From: Bacillota bacterium
GTDB lineage: Bacteria > Bacillota > Bacilli > Alicyclobacillales > SLC66
DNA: 10,529 nucleotides
Direction of reading: 5' to 3'
Assembly (NCBI GenBank): GCA_021846145.1
Contig: JAJZCJ010000099.1
Location: 1-10,529, forward strand
Shown: positions 1-7,223 of the stretch, piece after piece
Layout: every line of letters starts with the position of its first letter
How positions within the stretch are numbered: position 1 is the stretch's first letter
Position numbers and translations under genes: made by a program
The notes under the pieces: generated by a model
What the model was told of the DNA's origin: nothing
Database searches by the model: none
Seen by the model: only the letters and a program-made list of their open reading frames with translations

Positions 1-184
1 CGGTGGCGTAAGTAAGATCAGGTCTGCGGATCTTACGATCGGCTAGGCGCAATCCTTCAAAAGCTTGCGGGGAAGTCACCTCGTGCACCAAATGCAGGTC
101 AATATACAGAAGTGTCGGTTCACCTGCTTTTTCCCTAACGACGTGGGATCCCCATATTTTTTCGAATAATGTTTTGGCTGGCAT
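1..184 (-). CDS. leuC: 3-isopropylmalate dehydratase large subunit, N-terminal part (cut by window edge)
   Basis: The first 61 codons, read leftward from an ATG at 184, give a protein beginning [16 protein letters not shown], followed by a [20 protein letters not shown] stretch and AFEGLR. This is the highly conserved N-terminus of LeuC, the large subunit of isopropylmalate isomerase. LeuC is an aconitase-family [4Fe-4S] enzyme that works with LeuD to convert 2- to 3-isopropylmalate in leucine synthesis in the cytoplasm. The Fe-S cysteines lie further along and are outside the window. The start is set by a perfect AGGAGG (194-199) nine bases upstream. The gene leads its own transcript, divergent from a LysR-type regulator gene, and is probably followed by leuD beyond the edge (inference). 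No T-box-like leader is visible in the short upstream gap. Confidence 0.95.
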   Translation of the reverse strand, partial: MPAKTLFEKIWGSHVVREKAGEPTLLYIDLHLVHEVTSPQAFEGLRLADRKIRRPDLTYAT

Positions 185-312
185 GAATCCAACCCTCCTC
201 GTGTGTACTATTACAAACATCCTACACATTTTTTGAATATAAGTCTATGATATATAAACTATTAAAAACATAGTTCACACCTATGTATCATATGTGAAAA
301 AGGTGATGGTCC
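185..312. promoter_or_regulatory. Divergent leuC / LysR-regulator control region
   Basis: This 128-bp AT-rich gap contains both start regions: the SD AGGAGG for leuC (194-199) and the SD AAGGTGAT for the regulator (300-307). For the rightward gene, TACACA (223-228) and TATGAT (246-251) are separated by 17 bases and could be -35 and -10 boxes. For leftward leuC, AATATA (236-241, TATATT on the minus strand) could be a -10, but the -35 position opposite 259-264 is poor, which would fit an activator-dependent promoter. No T-box signature (TGGNACC) is present. Promoter assignments are weak; the divergent architecture and half-sites are directly visible. Confidence 0.5.
269..285. promoter_or_regulatory. 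Candidate LysR-type operator (T-N11-A dyad)
   Basis: CATAG (269-273), seven bases, then CTATG (281-285) form a perfect inverted repeat containing the T-N11-A pattern (T271, A283) typical of LysR-family binding sites. A further CTATG lies at 245-249, so three half-sites occur within 41 bp. A second overlapping inverted repeat, TTCACA (274-279) and TGTGAA (293-298), partly covers the same site. The position, between leuC and a divergent LysR gene, is where such regulators bind both to activate the neighbour and to repress themselves. Binding by the adjacent regulator is inference. Confidence 0.55.
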
Positions 313-1263
313 ATGGATTTGCGCATGCTGGAATACGCTTGCGAAGTGTATCGCCAACGCAGTTTTACAAAGGCCGCCACCGTGCTTTGTGTGGCTCAAC
401 CTTCACTTAGTCAGCAACTAGCCAAACTTGAAGATGAGCTTGGCGTCAAATTATTTGAGCGTGGGAGATCTGGAGTGTTCCCTACCAACCACGGAGAACG
501 TTTTGTGGAGCAAGCGGAACAAATCTTGCGCATGCAAGATGATTTGTTGCGCGAGATGCGTGAACGCAGCCAAGGCATGGGCAGTGAACTGGTGATCGGC
601 GCGCCAGCGATCACAGGGGGGAGGGTACTGCCTCCCCTGATATGGGCTTTCAATCAAAAATTTAAGGATACGCGTGTCCGCCTTGTTGAGGAGACAACTG
701 ATCAATTAGAGCAACTGGCCGTCCAAGGGACAACGGATCTATCGATATTGGCGTTGCCAATACGAGATGAACGCCTAGCCACCACACCACTTTTAACTGA
801 AGCGTTGTACCTTGCCGTGCCATCCATTGCACAATCAGGTGTTTCGAAGATGGATAGAGAGCAAGTAAACACAGGACGACGAGGAGTATCCTTAAAAAAC
901 TATGCGACCTCGCCATTTATTCTCTTGAAAAATGGATACGGATTTCGACAAACTGTGTTGGCATTATGTGCGGAAAATGGATTTCAGCCTGATATCGCGT
1001 ACGAGACGAGCAGTATTGAAACCGCACAGACTTTGGTCGCTCATGGCCTCGGTGTGACGGTGGTGCCTGCGATGGTGCGCAGGCAAACGGCTGCTAGCCC
1101 AATTTACTATCCGCTCGATCCCCCTGCCACTCGTACCCTGGTGTTTGTCTATCGTAAAGATCGATACTTGAGTCTTGCTGCCCAAGCCTTTTTACAAGTG
1201 TATCAGGAACTTTATCAGCTAACGGGGGGCAAGCTGATGAGCCACACTGAAGATGGCGTGTAA
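313..1263 (+). CDS. LysR-family transcriptional regulator
   Basis: A 316-residue protein of usual LysR length (about 300). An N-terminal winged helix-turn-helix covers roughly residues 3-60, with the family signature around SFTKAATVLCVAQPSLSQQL (residues 17-36) and the linker helix after it. The effector-binding domain runs from about 92 to 300: ELVIGAPAITGGRVLPPLI (92-110) is the usual first strand and helix, and HGLGVTVVPA (244-253) is the conserved late motif. Such proteins act as tetramers whose DNA binding changes when a small molecule sits between the two subdomains. The ATG at 313 has AAGGTGAT five bases upstream. Because leuC is divergent across a gap with LysR-type half-sites, the likely target is leuC, with a leucine-pathway intermediate as a possible effector; both are inference. 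The subfamily (CynR, CcpC or other) cannot be settled by eye. The last 45 bp overlap the end of the convergent small gene. Confidence 0.92.
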   Translation: MDLRMLEYACEVYRQRSFTKAATVLCVAQPSLSQQLAKLEDELGVKLFERGRSGVFPTNHGERFVEQAEQILRMQDDLLREMRERSQGMGSELVIGAPAITGGRVLPPLIWAFNQKFKDTRVRLVEETTDQLEQLAVQGTTDLSILALPIRDERLATTPLLTEALYLAVPSIAQSGVSKMDREQVNTGRRGVSLKNYATSPFILLKNGYGFRQTVLALCAENGFQPDIAYETSSIETAQTLVAHGLGVTVVPAMVRRQTAASPIYYPLDPPATRTLVFVYRKDRYLSLAAQAFLQVYQELYQLTGGKLMSHTEDGV

Positions 1264-1533
1264 ATCAATCGTGCGCGTCCCTGTCGTCGTGTCGAGTTGG
1301 ACGTTTTCTTGTGTTACTTCGATGGCTTTTCCTTGTACACGTCCTGCTTCTGTAAAAATACTGACAGGTTGCAGCAAGAAATGTTGGAGTAAATAGTCAT
1401 GTAATGTCTGTGTCGAGGTGTTTTCACGTGGCTTGCTTGGTGCAATCATTGTCTGATGCGCGCTTTGTTTGCGTTTGTTGCCGCCAATACGCGGCTTTGC
1501 AGATCCAAATAGAGTGGGTTTGGTTGCCGTCAC
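1219..1533 (-). CDS. Small DUF2642-like protein, unknown function
   Basis: A small protein of about 104 residues. Its first ~45 residues are basic, polar and low in hydrophobics (many K, R, S, T, P) and look disordered. The last ~60 form a compact region beginning LHDYLLQHFLLQPVSIFTEA and continuing GRVQGKAIEVTQENVQLDTT to a final IDLHAIFSV. The pattern 'L..hl...V.i.T..G.v.G...eV..d.v.L.t..G.r.i.l..I..v' resembles DUF2642-type small beta-barrel (Sm-like) proteins common in Bacillales; this match is by eye. The GTG at 1533 is chosen because GTGAGG lies nine bases upstream; the GTG at 1548 would add five residues but has no well-placed SD. It follows nplT by about 80 bp on the same strand, and its stop lies inside the 3' end of the convergent LysR gene. 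It could be co-transcribed with the maltose genes. Function unknown. Confidence 0.6.
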   Translation of the reverse strand: MTATKPTLFGSAKPRIGGNKRKQSAHQTMIAPSKPRENTSTQTLHDYLLQHFLLQPVSIFTEAGRVQGKAIEVTQENVQLDTTTGTRTIDLHAIFSVAHQLAPR

Positions 1534-1612
1534 GCTCGATCGCCTCACAAGATTATTTTATCCCAGTGTATGTGAATTGGGCGCAAGCGTGACAGCTGAG
1601 TCACCATTATCC

Positions 1613-3400
1613 TCACCTTAACATCCATATGGATGCGCTTTTTTCGGGTAAAGTTAGTCCTTGATGCGTGTCCACTTGTTCTCCTTTACGTGTTCCATAA
1701 ATACACGCATACACACCAGCGGGAATAGCGGGATCTGCGAACTGCAAGCTGATCGCATGCTTGTGATTATTCACAAAGCAGACGATGGTTTCTTGCGGCG
1801 GTTTTGTGTCAGCGTCATTAAGTATGCGGACAAATGCATAAAGTTGTGGTGACAGGCCGCAAAATACAGGGCGAAAGCTACCTTCGCGTAACGCGCGGTA
1901 GTGTTTACGAATGGTAAGCAGTGTTTGATAGTGGATGAGTAGTGCTTGATCCTGTTGTCCTTCATCCCAAATCATCCCGCCACGGCACAAGGGATCTGGT
2001 CCACCCGTCATGCCTATCTCATCGCCATAATATAACACTGGTGAGCCTACCGCAGTGAACTGCATAAAACTCGCCAGCATCGCTTGGCGCTTATCTTCGC
2101 CACATTCGGTTAATAACCTTGGGGTATCATGGGAGTCTAATAAATTCCAAAGTGTCGGCAACACTGGTTCAGGATAGCGTATTCTGATTTGTTCGATTTG
2201 TGCCGCAAACGCGTGTGCGTCAATGGTTTGTGTGGCTAACCACTGCAAAACGGCGCGTGCAAATGGATAGTTCATGACCGAATCAAATTCATCACCGCGC
2301 AACCAAGGGGTCGCCACTTGCCAGATTTCCCCGCAAATCAACGTCTCTGGATTTTGTGACTTAATGCGCGTGCGAAAGTGTTTCCAAAAAGTATGTTCTA
2401 CTTCATCAGATACATCGAGTCGCCATCCGTCAATTCCAGTTTTTGCAATCCAGTATTCTCCTATTTGACAAAGGTACTCTTCCACCTCTGGGGCTGCAGT
2501 GCGCCATTTTGGCATCGACGACACATCGCCAAATGTTTCATAGTTGCGTGTTTTTGGCGAGAGTGGCCACGATTTGGCGTAAATCCAGCTCGCGTACTTT
2601 GAATTTTCAGCATGTTGTAAGAGGTCTTGAAATATCGGATGCTTCATGCCCATGTGATTAAAAACAGCGTCTAACACCACTTTCATGCCACGCTGATGGC
2701 TTTGTTCAACGAGTGTCCGCAGGTCATCTTCCGATCCGAAATGTGGATCGATCGCAAAATAGTCCACCGTATCGTATTTGTGATTGGATGGCGCTTTAAA
2801 AATCGGCGTACAATAAATCACTTCCACCCCAAGATCAGCGAGGTAATCTAATTTTTCGATGACGCCTTGGAGATTGCCGCCAAAAAAACTAGTGGTGGTA
2901 GGGATAGCATCCCACTTGGTGAGCTTTCTGCGATCTACTTTTTTGGTTGTCCCTCTGTGAAAGCGTTCCGGAAAGATTTGATAATACGTGGTGCCAATCG
3001 TCCATGCAGGTGGTTGATACGTGTCCCTTTCCCCTAAATAGGGGACTTCAAATGTATCCTCTGGGTCTGGGGGTTCGCTCTCTGTGACGCCTAATCGACT
3101 GTACCAATAGGTTGTTTGACCAACATGCAAAGCGAAATAATACTTGAATCGTTTACTGTCGCGCGTCAGTTGTGCTTGATAAATGTCATGGGTGATGCCG
3201 TCTTTGGCATAGAGCAGGGCAGGCGTGGTCACCTTAGGTATCGTGGTTTGAAACTTGTCAAAATGAACCACTTCGACGCGGTCAACTAGTTGCGTGCCAA
3301 TGCGCAAACGCAGATAGAGATCCCCGCGGTATGAATAGGCAAAAGGCTCCACCGACTCATGGTAGACAGATTGTGCGATCAAAGTCAGATAAGTAGACAT
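1613..3400 (-). CDS. nplT: Neopullulanase / maltogenic amylase / cyclomaltodextrinase (GH13_20)
   Basis: A 595-residue cytoplasmic enzyme with no signal peptide. Residues ~1-120 form the N-terminal CBM34-type beta domain that marks the GH13_20 group. The (beta/alpha)8 domain begins near YYQIFPERF (139-147). Conserved GH13 regions are visible: DAVFNH (244-249), GWRLDVSDE with nucleophile D329, ICGEIW with acid/base E358, and SHDTPR with D425. These fit the published neopullulanase triad D328/E357/D424 shifted by one. The last ~90 residues are the C-terminal beta domain. Enzymes of this group cut cyclodextrins, pullulan and maltodextrins, giving mainly maltose or panose. The ATG at 3400 has AAGGGGAG five bases upstream and lies 14 bp after rsmF. 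With maltose phosphorylase and beta-phosphoglucomutase in the same operon, the likely job is to supply maltose from imported maltodextrins. Which substrate it prefers cannot be told from sequence. Confidence 0.93.
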   Translation of the reverse strand: MSTYLTLIAQSVYHESVEPFAYSYRGDLYLRLRIGTQLVDRVEVVHFDKFQTTIPKVTTPALLYAKDGITHDIYQAQLTRDSKRFKYYFALHVGQTTYWYSRLGVTESEPPDPEDTFEVPYLGERDTYQPPAWTIGTTYYQIFPERFHRGTTKKVDRRKLTKWDAIPTTTSFFGGNLQGVIEKLDYLADLGVEVIYCTPIFKAPSNHKYDTVDYFAIDPHFGSEDDLRTLVEQSHQRGMKVVLDAVFNHMGMKHPIFQDLLQHAENSKYASWIYAKSWPLSPKTRNYETFGDVSSMPKWRTAAPEVEEYLCQIGEYWIAKTGIDGWRLDVSDEVEHTFWKHFRTRIKSQNPETLICGEIWQVATPWLRGDEFDSVMNYPFARAVLQWLATQTIDAHAFAAQIEQIRIRYPEPVLPTLWNLLDSHDTPRLLTECGEDKRQAMLASFMQFTAVGSPVLYYGDEIGMTGGPDPLCRGGMIWDEGQQDQALLIHYQTLLTIRKHYRALREGSFRPVFCGLSPQLYAFVRILNDADTKPPQETIVCFVNNHKHAISLQFADPAIPAGVYACIYGTRKGEQVDTHQGLTLPEKSASIWMLR

Positions 3401-3414
3401 CGGCGCTCCCCTTG

Positions 3415-4887
3415 TTAGCGATTAATCTTGGCATCATCAGTGGCAAATGCATACGTTCTCCGTAGTCCTTTTGGATAGTGGTTCTTTAGTATTCCTCCCA
3501 CTGCTTTGCCCCACCCGAGTGGAGCCCCATCCACCGTTACCAATGTCCAACCATTGTCACTACCACAAGTGATCGTTTGTCCATGTAAATAATCTAAAAT
3601 CCTTTGATCACCATAAGGTAAACGCAGTTCACGTTGCGCATCTTGTGCCCGCATGGCCAGCGCCAGCGAATGATGGGGAACGGCGTGCCCGTATTCTAGA
3701 CGCATCAGCGCAAGGCCTGGGCGTAGCAAAGTGTGGATGCGCTGCGCACCTTCAGCCAACGCGTACAGCGTGTCGCCGCGTGCTTGCAGGGTTCGTGTGT
3801 GCAGTAACGTGTGCAAAAATTCCGCACTTAGCGCCGGCGATGCCAGCGCTTCAAATTCTTTTTGTAAGCGCTTCGTTAATGCTACATTGATGCCATGAGA
3901 TGGTGCTGGTGTACGGTGGCTGGGGCGGGCAGCTTGTTTTTCAAAGTGGGCGATAAAATGCCCTTCACCACGACAGTGTTGCGGAAAATAGCGAGTGGCA
4001 TATTGTATTGGCAGTTCAATCCAAGAGGGATCAAGCGTGTCAAGCACTCGTTGGATCAGCGGATGTCTTGCCCCCGCTTGTTGTAATTGTGGGGGAGATA
4101 GTGCCGCATCACTATCAGGTAATTTGGTAGGAACCAGTCGCATGTCAGGATGGGTCAGGGCGAATTTTGCGCAAACCAACTCATTTTCAATCGGATTAAA
4201 TGTGCAGGAGGAATACACGATGCGTCCGCCCGGTTCTAGCATTTGATACGCCGCTTCTAGTATTTCCAGTTGCCGCGCTGCATTGGGAATCAACTGATCT
4301 ACTGACCAGTGTAGGCTCGCTTCTGGCTCGCGCCTAAATAAGCCCTCTCCACTGCACGGGGCATCCACCAAAATGCCATCAAAATATGTCTCGTATGCGC
4401 GCGTTAATTGCGCAGGTGCCACATTGGCAATCGCGGTGTGGGTGAGGCCAAGTCTTTCGACATTTTCGGCTAACGCCTCCGCGCGTGCGGGATGGGGGTC
4501 ATTGACCAGCAAAAAACCTTCTTGGTTCATGAGCGCGCCAATTTGCGTGGATTTGCCACCTGGTGCTGCGCAAAGGTCAAGGATGTGTTCACCTTGCTTC
4601 GGGTTCAAGATCGCAACCGGTGCCATGGCAGTAGGCTCTTGCAAATAGATGCAGCCAGCCGCGTGCAACGGGTCATTGCCAATGCCTGATTGCAGGCTTA
4701 GATAATAGCCGTTTGCAGCCCAAGGGATAGGCTCGTCTTGCGGTAGTGTTGGTGCAACGCGCAAAGGGTTCACCCGCAGGCCGCGCGTAAAAGGTTGCGC
4801 TATGGCAACAAGGTATGTCTCCCACGCAGTTTCGCCAAAGGAGGCAACAAATATTTCTTTATAGCCTTCAGGAAATTTCACGTCCAA
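3415..4887 (-). CDS. rsmF: 16S rRNA m5C methyltransferase, RsmF/YebU-like (NOL1/NOP2/Sun family)
   Basis: A 490-residue protein with the full RsmF layout. A short N-terminal domain (about 1-90) precedes a Rossmann-fold SAM domain. The SAM loop is DLCAAPGGKS (104-113). Motif IV, VDAPCSGEG, carries C178, and motif VI, YSSCTFNPIENE, carries C228. In this family the motif VI cysteine attacks C6 of the target cytosine and the motif IV cysteine helps release the product. The C-terminal half (about 330-490) holds the RsmF-specific RNA-binding region and ends with the typical GWGK...LKNHYPKGLR motif. It methylates a cytosine of 16S rRNA; the exact base in this organism is inference. The TTG at 4887 is chosen because GGGAG (4897-4901) sits nine bases upstream and the protein begins at the usual family N-terminus. 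It overlaps the mapA stop by 10 bp, so translation is probably coupled. No functional link to maltose use is known. Confidence 0.93.
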   Translation of the reverse strand: MDVKFPEGYKEIFVASFGETAWETYLVAIAQPFTRGLRVNPLRVAPTLPQDEPIPWAANGYYLSLQSGIGNDPLHAAGCIYLQEPTAMAPVAILNPKQGEHILDLCAAPGGKSTQIGALMNQEGFLLVNDPHPARAEALAENVERLGLTHTAIANVAPAQLTRAYETYFDGILVDAPCSGEGLFRREPEASLHWSVDQLIPNAARQLEILEAAYQMLEPGGRIVYSSCTFNPIENELVCAKFALTHPDMRLVPTKLPDSDAALSPPQLQQAGARHPLIQRVLDTLDPSWIELPIQYATRYFPQHCRGEGHFIAHFEKQAARPSHRTPAPSHGINVALTKRLQKEFEALASPALSAEFLHTLLHTRTLQARGDTLYALAEGAQRIHTLLRPGLALMRLEYGHAVPHHSLALAMRAQDAQRELRLPYGDQRILDYLHGQTITCGSDNGWTLVTVDGAPLGWGKAVGGILKNHYPKGLRRTYAFATDDAKINR

Positions 4888-7196
4888 GTATTGATACTCC
4901 CTATCGTCAGCTTGTCATGCGCTTTTAGTTGGTATGCTTGATGATAAATAATTAGCGGAACCTCGATAGCCGTTTCATTGCTAATCGTCACCCACTCTTT
5001 TTTGACCAATACGTTGATGCGAGCACCTCTGAATAGGATTGTAAAGGCAAAGGATTGCCAATGATCGAGTAAAAATGGGTTCAGATGCACTTGTCCATCC
5101 TGTACACGAAATCCGCCAAATCCGTAAACAACGGCCATCCACGTTCCTGCCATACTGGTAATGTGGCAACCATCCTCCGTGTCGTTGTTGTAGTTGTCTA
5201 GGTCAAGGCGCGAGGTGCGCAGGTACAGTTCATAAGCTTTCTCCCGATAGCCAAGTTCACAGGCTAACACACTATGCACACAAGGCGATAGGGAGGATTC
5301 ATGTACCGTAAGTGGCTCGTAAAAGTCAAAATGTCTGCGCTTGGTATCTAAGTCGTAGTGATCTCCAAGAAAAAACATTCCCTGTAATACATCTGCCTGC
5401 TTAATGTAACAGGAGCGAAGGATGCGATCCCAAGACCAGTGTTGGTTAAGCGGCAATTGGTCAGGGGGCAACTCCCGTGCAGGGATAATTTCCTTGTCTA
5501 AAAACCCGTCTTGTTGCAAAAATAGGTGTAATTTTTGATCTTCAGGGTAATACATATTGGCAATAATTGTACGCCATTGTGCCAATTCTGCGTTGTCGAT
5601 TGCAAGTTTTGCGTGCAGCGTCGCCAATCGTTCGGGTTTTTCGTCTTGCATGTATTGCATGACGTCAAGCGTGTATTCAATCGTCCAACTGGCCATTCGA
5701 TTCGTATACCAGTTATTGTTCACATTGTTTTCATATTCATTAGGGCCTGTTACGCCCAAGATGACATACTTGTCTTTATCAGCAGAATAATTCACCCGCG
5801 CTGCCCAAAAACGCGAAATTTCCACTAATACTTCGAGGCCGAATTCACCCAAATAAGCATGATCTCCTGTGTAGTTGACATAATTGTAAATCGCGTACGC
5901 AATGGCACCGTTGCGGTGAATTTCCTCAAACGTAATCTCCCACTCGTTATGACACTCTTCGCCGTTCATCGTTACCATTGGAAATAAGGCACCTTGCGTA
6001 AACCCGAGTTTGCGCGCGTTGGCCTTGGCTTGTTCAAGATGACGATAACGGTACAGTAAAAGGTTACGCGCAATTTTTTGTGGTGCCGTACTGAGGTAAA
6101 ATGGCAGGCAGTAAGCTTCTGTGTCCCAGTATGTACCACCGCCGTATTTTTCGCCAGTAAACCCCTTAGGCCCAATGTTTAGGCGGTCATCATCGCCAGT
6201 ATAGGTCTGGTGTAGCTGGAAAATAGCGAAACGGATGCCTTGTTGGGCAGCCACGTCACCAACGATTGCGATGTCGCTATCATTCCATTTTTCACGCCAT
6301 AGCTGTCGTTGTTCTGCCAAAAGTGTCGTAAAACCGCTACGCTTTGCGGACTCGACGAGATCGCTTGCTACGCTTGTAAGGTCAGCGATGGCGTAATCCC
6401 GCGAAGTGACGTTGGCGACGTACTTATCGATCATCACCGACTGATTAATAAGTGCTTCGATCATGACCGATTGGGCGACGTATTTGTCGCGCTCTATCAG
6501 TATCGGGTCGCTAGTGACAATTGCATTGGCACAAGTGATGTGATAAGTCATGGTGGACGCGACGTGAAAGTCTAGTTTTTTGGTCTTCATGACCAAGCTG
6601 GCCTTGCCAATATCGTTGCGTTTACTGACTTCGTCCCAAAACTGTTCCCCGTGGTTGGCATCTCGATTCGTGACGTCACCATCAAGATAAGGAGTGATCG
6701 TGATCTGCGCATGCCTATTGAGCGGGGTGACGGTGTAGCGGAGGCCGCCAATTTCAGGTCGCGTCATGCTGACAAAACGCACGGCCTCCACTTTGATTTC
6801 TAGGCCACTTGCAAGCGTGGCAATAAACGAGCGGGCAAGGTAGCCTTCTTGCATGTTCAGCGTGCGCGTAAAATCTCTTACCGCACACGTTGCCAAGTCA
6901 AGCGTCTCGCCATTTAGCACCACGTGGATGCTAATCCAGTTCGTGCTATTGATCACTTTTGCGAAATAATCAGGATAACCGTTTTTCCACCAGCCAACCT
7001 GCGTCTTGTCTGGATAATACACGCCAGCCAAATAACTACCTTGCAGCGTGGCACCTGAATAATCCTCTTCAAAATTAGCTCGTTGTCCCATGTGGCCATT
7101 GCCAATGCTAAAAATACTTTCGGAGATTTCTTGGTATTCAGGGTGAAATCCTTCTTCGACAATCAACCATTCACCTTGTTTGAAATAATCTTTCAT
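4878..7196 (-). CDS. mapA: Maltose phosphorylase (GH65)
   Basis: A 772-residue cytoplasmic enzyme of normal family length. It has an N-terminal beta-sandwich (about 1-270), a linker, an (alpha/alpha)6 barrel (about 320-690) and a C-terminal beta domain. The general acid lies in TGPNEYENNV at E487, the same number as in the characterised Lactobacillus brevis enzyme. The acceptor-specificity loop is HNEWEITFE (416-424), the form found in maltose phosphorylases rather than in kojibiose phosphorylases. HITSMAGTW (678-686) is the conserved late-barrel motif near the phosphate site. The reaction is maltose plus phosphate giving glucose and beta-glucose 1-phosphate, with inversion. The adjacent pgmB, which uses exactly that product, supports the call. 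The ATG at 7196 has AGGAGC (7204-7209) seven bases upstream, and pgmB ends 27 bp before it. A short in-frame repeat lies at residues 238-261. Trehalose or another disaccharide as substrate is a less likely alternative. Confidence 0.92.
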   Translation of the reverse strand: MKDYFKQGEWLIVEEGFHPEYQEISESIFSIGNGHMGQRANFEEDYSGATLQGSYLAGVYYPDKTQVGWWKNGYPDYFAKVINSTNWISIHVVLNGETLDLATCAVRDFTRTLNMQEGYLARSFIATLASGLEIKVEAVRFVSMTRPEIGGLRYTVTPLNRHAQITITPYLDGDVTNRDANHGEQFWDEVSKRNDIGKASLVMKTKKLDFHVASTMTYHITCANAIVTSDPILIERDKYVAQSVMIEALINQSVMIDKYVANVTSRDYAIADLTSVASDLVESAKRSGFTTLLAEQRQLWREKWNDSDIAIVGDVAAQQGIRFAIFQLHQTYTGDDDRLNIGPKGFTGEKYGGGTYWDTEAYCLPFYLSTAPQKIARNLLLYRYRHLEQAKANARKLGFTQGALFPMVTMNGEECHNEWEITFEEIHRNGAIAYAIYNYVNYTGDHAYLGEFGLEVLVEISRFWAARVNYSADKDKYVILGVTGPNEYENNVNNNWYTNRMASWTIEYTLDVMQYMQDEKPERLATLHAKLAIDNAELAQWRTIIANMYYPEDQKLHLFLQQDGFLDKEIIPARELPPDQLPLNQHWSWDRILRSCYIKQADVLQGMFFLGDHYDLDTKRRHFDFYEPLTVHESSLSPCVHSVLACELGYREKAYELYLRTSRLDLDNYNNDTEDGCHITSMAGTWMAVVYGFGGFRVQDGQVHLNPFLLDHWQSFAFTILFRGARINVLVKKEWVTISNETAIEVPLIIYHQAYQLKAHDKLTIGSINTWT
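6412..6489. repeat. Ten-codon periodic repeat inside mapA
   Basis: Two sets of near-identical bases recur in frame. A 17-base unit starting TCGATCAT appears at 6427-6443 and 6457-6473 (30-bp shift, two mismatches). An 18-base unit containing GGCGACGTA appears at 6412-6429 and 6472-6489 (60-bp shift, a few mismatches). The encoded residues 238-267 read as three ten-residue blocks: KYVAQSVMIE, ALINQSVMID, KYVANVTSRD. Family members have alternating beta strands here with similar endings, so the reading frame is normal and the length is not clearly increased. Confidence 0.6.
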
Positions 7197-7223
7197 AAAT
7201 GCCGCTCCTAATACCTCTAAATT

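Noticed and set aside
185..312. Possible T-box or other leader riboswitch upstream of leuC.
   Set aside because: The gap is too short for a T-box, lacks the TGGNACC element, and shows no leader terminator.
1404..1592. Plus-strand open frame of 62 codons downstream of the LysR gene.
   Set aside because: No ribosome binding site, cysteine-rich composition typical of a shadow frame, and it lies opposite the better-supported minus-strand gene.
1589..1604. GTGAC / GTCAC inverted repeat between nplT and the small downstream gene.
   Set aside because: Five-pair stem without a T-run on either strand; too weak to call a terminator or operator.
1622..1635. Perfect 14-base palindrome CATCCATATGGATG followed on the plus strand by CGC and six Ts, looking like a terminator for the LysR transcript.
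   Set aside because: The stem is only about five pairs and mostly AT, it lies inside the nplT coding end, and it is more than 350 bp beyond the LysR stop with another gene between. It has no T-run in the nplT direction.
4373..4648. Plus-strand open frame of 91 codons opposite rsmF.
   Set aside because: Antisense shadow across the conserved SAM-binding region of rsmF, whose motifs fully explain the codon constraint.
5535..5828. Plus-strand open frame of 97 codons within mapA.
   Set aside because: Antisense shadow of a firmly identified GH65 enzyme; no SD and odd residue composition.
4878..7196. Kojibiose or trehalose phosphorylase as the identity of the GH65 enzyme.
   Set aside because: The HNEWEITFE acceptor loop and E487 position match characterised maltose phosphorylases, and pgmB supplies the expected next step; other activities remain possible but less likely.
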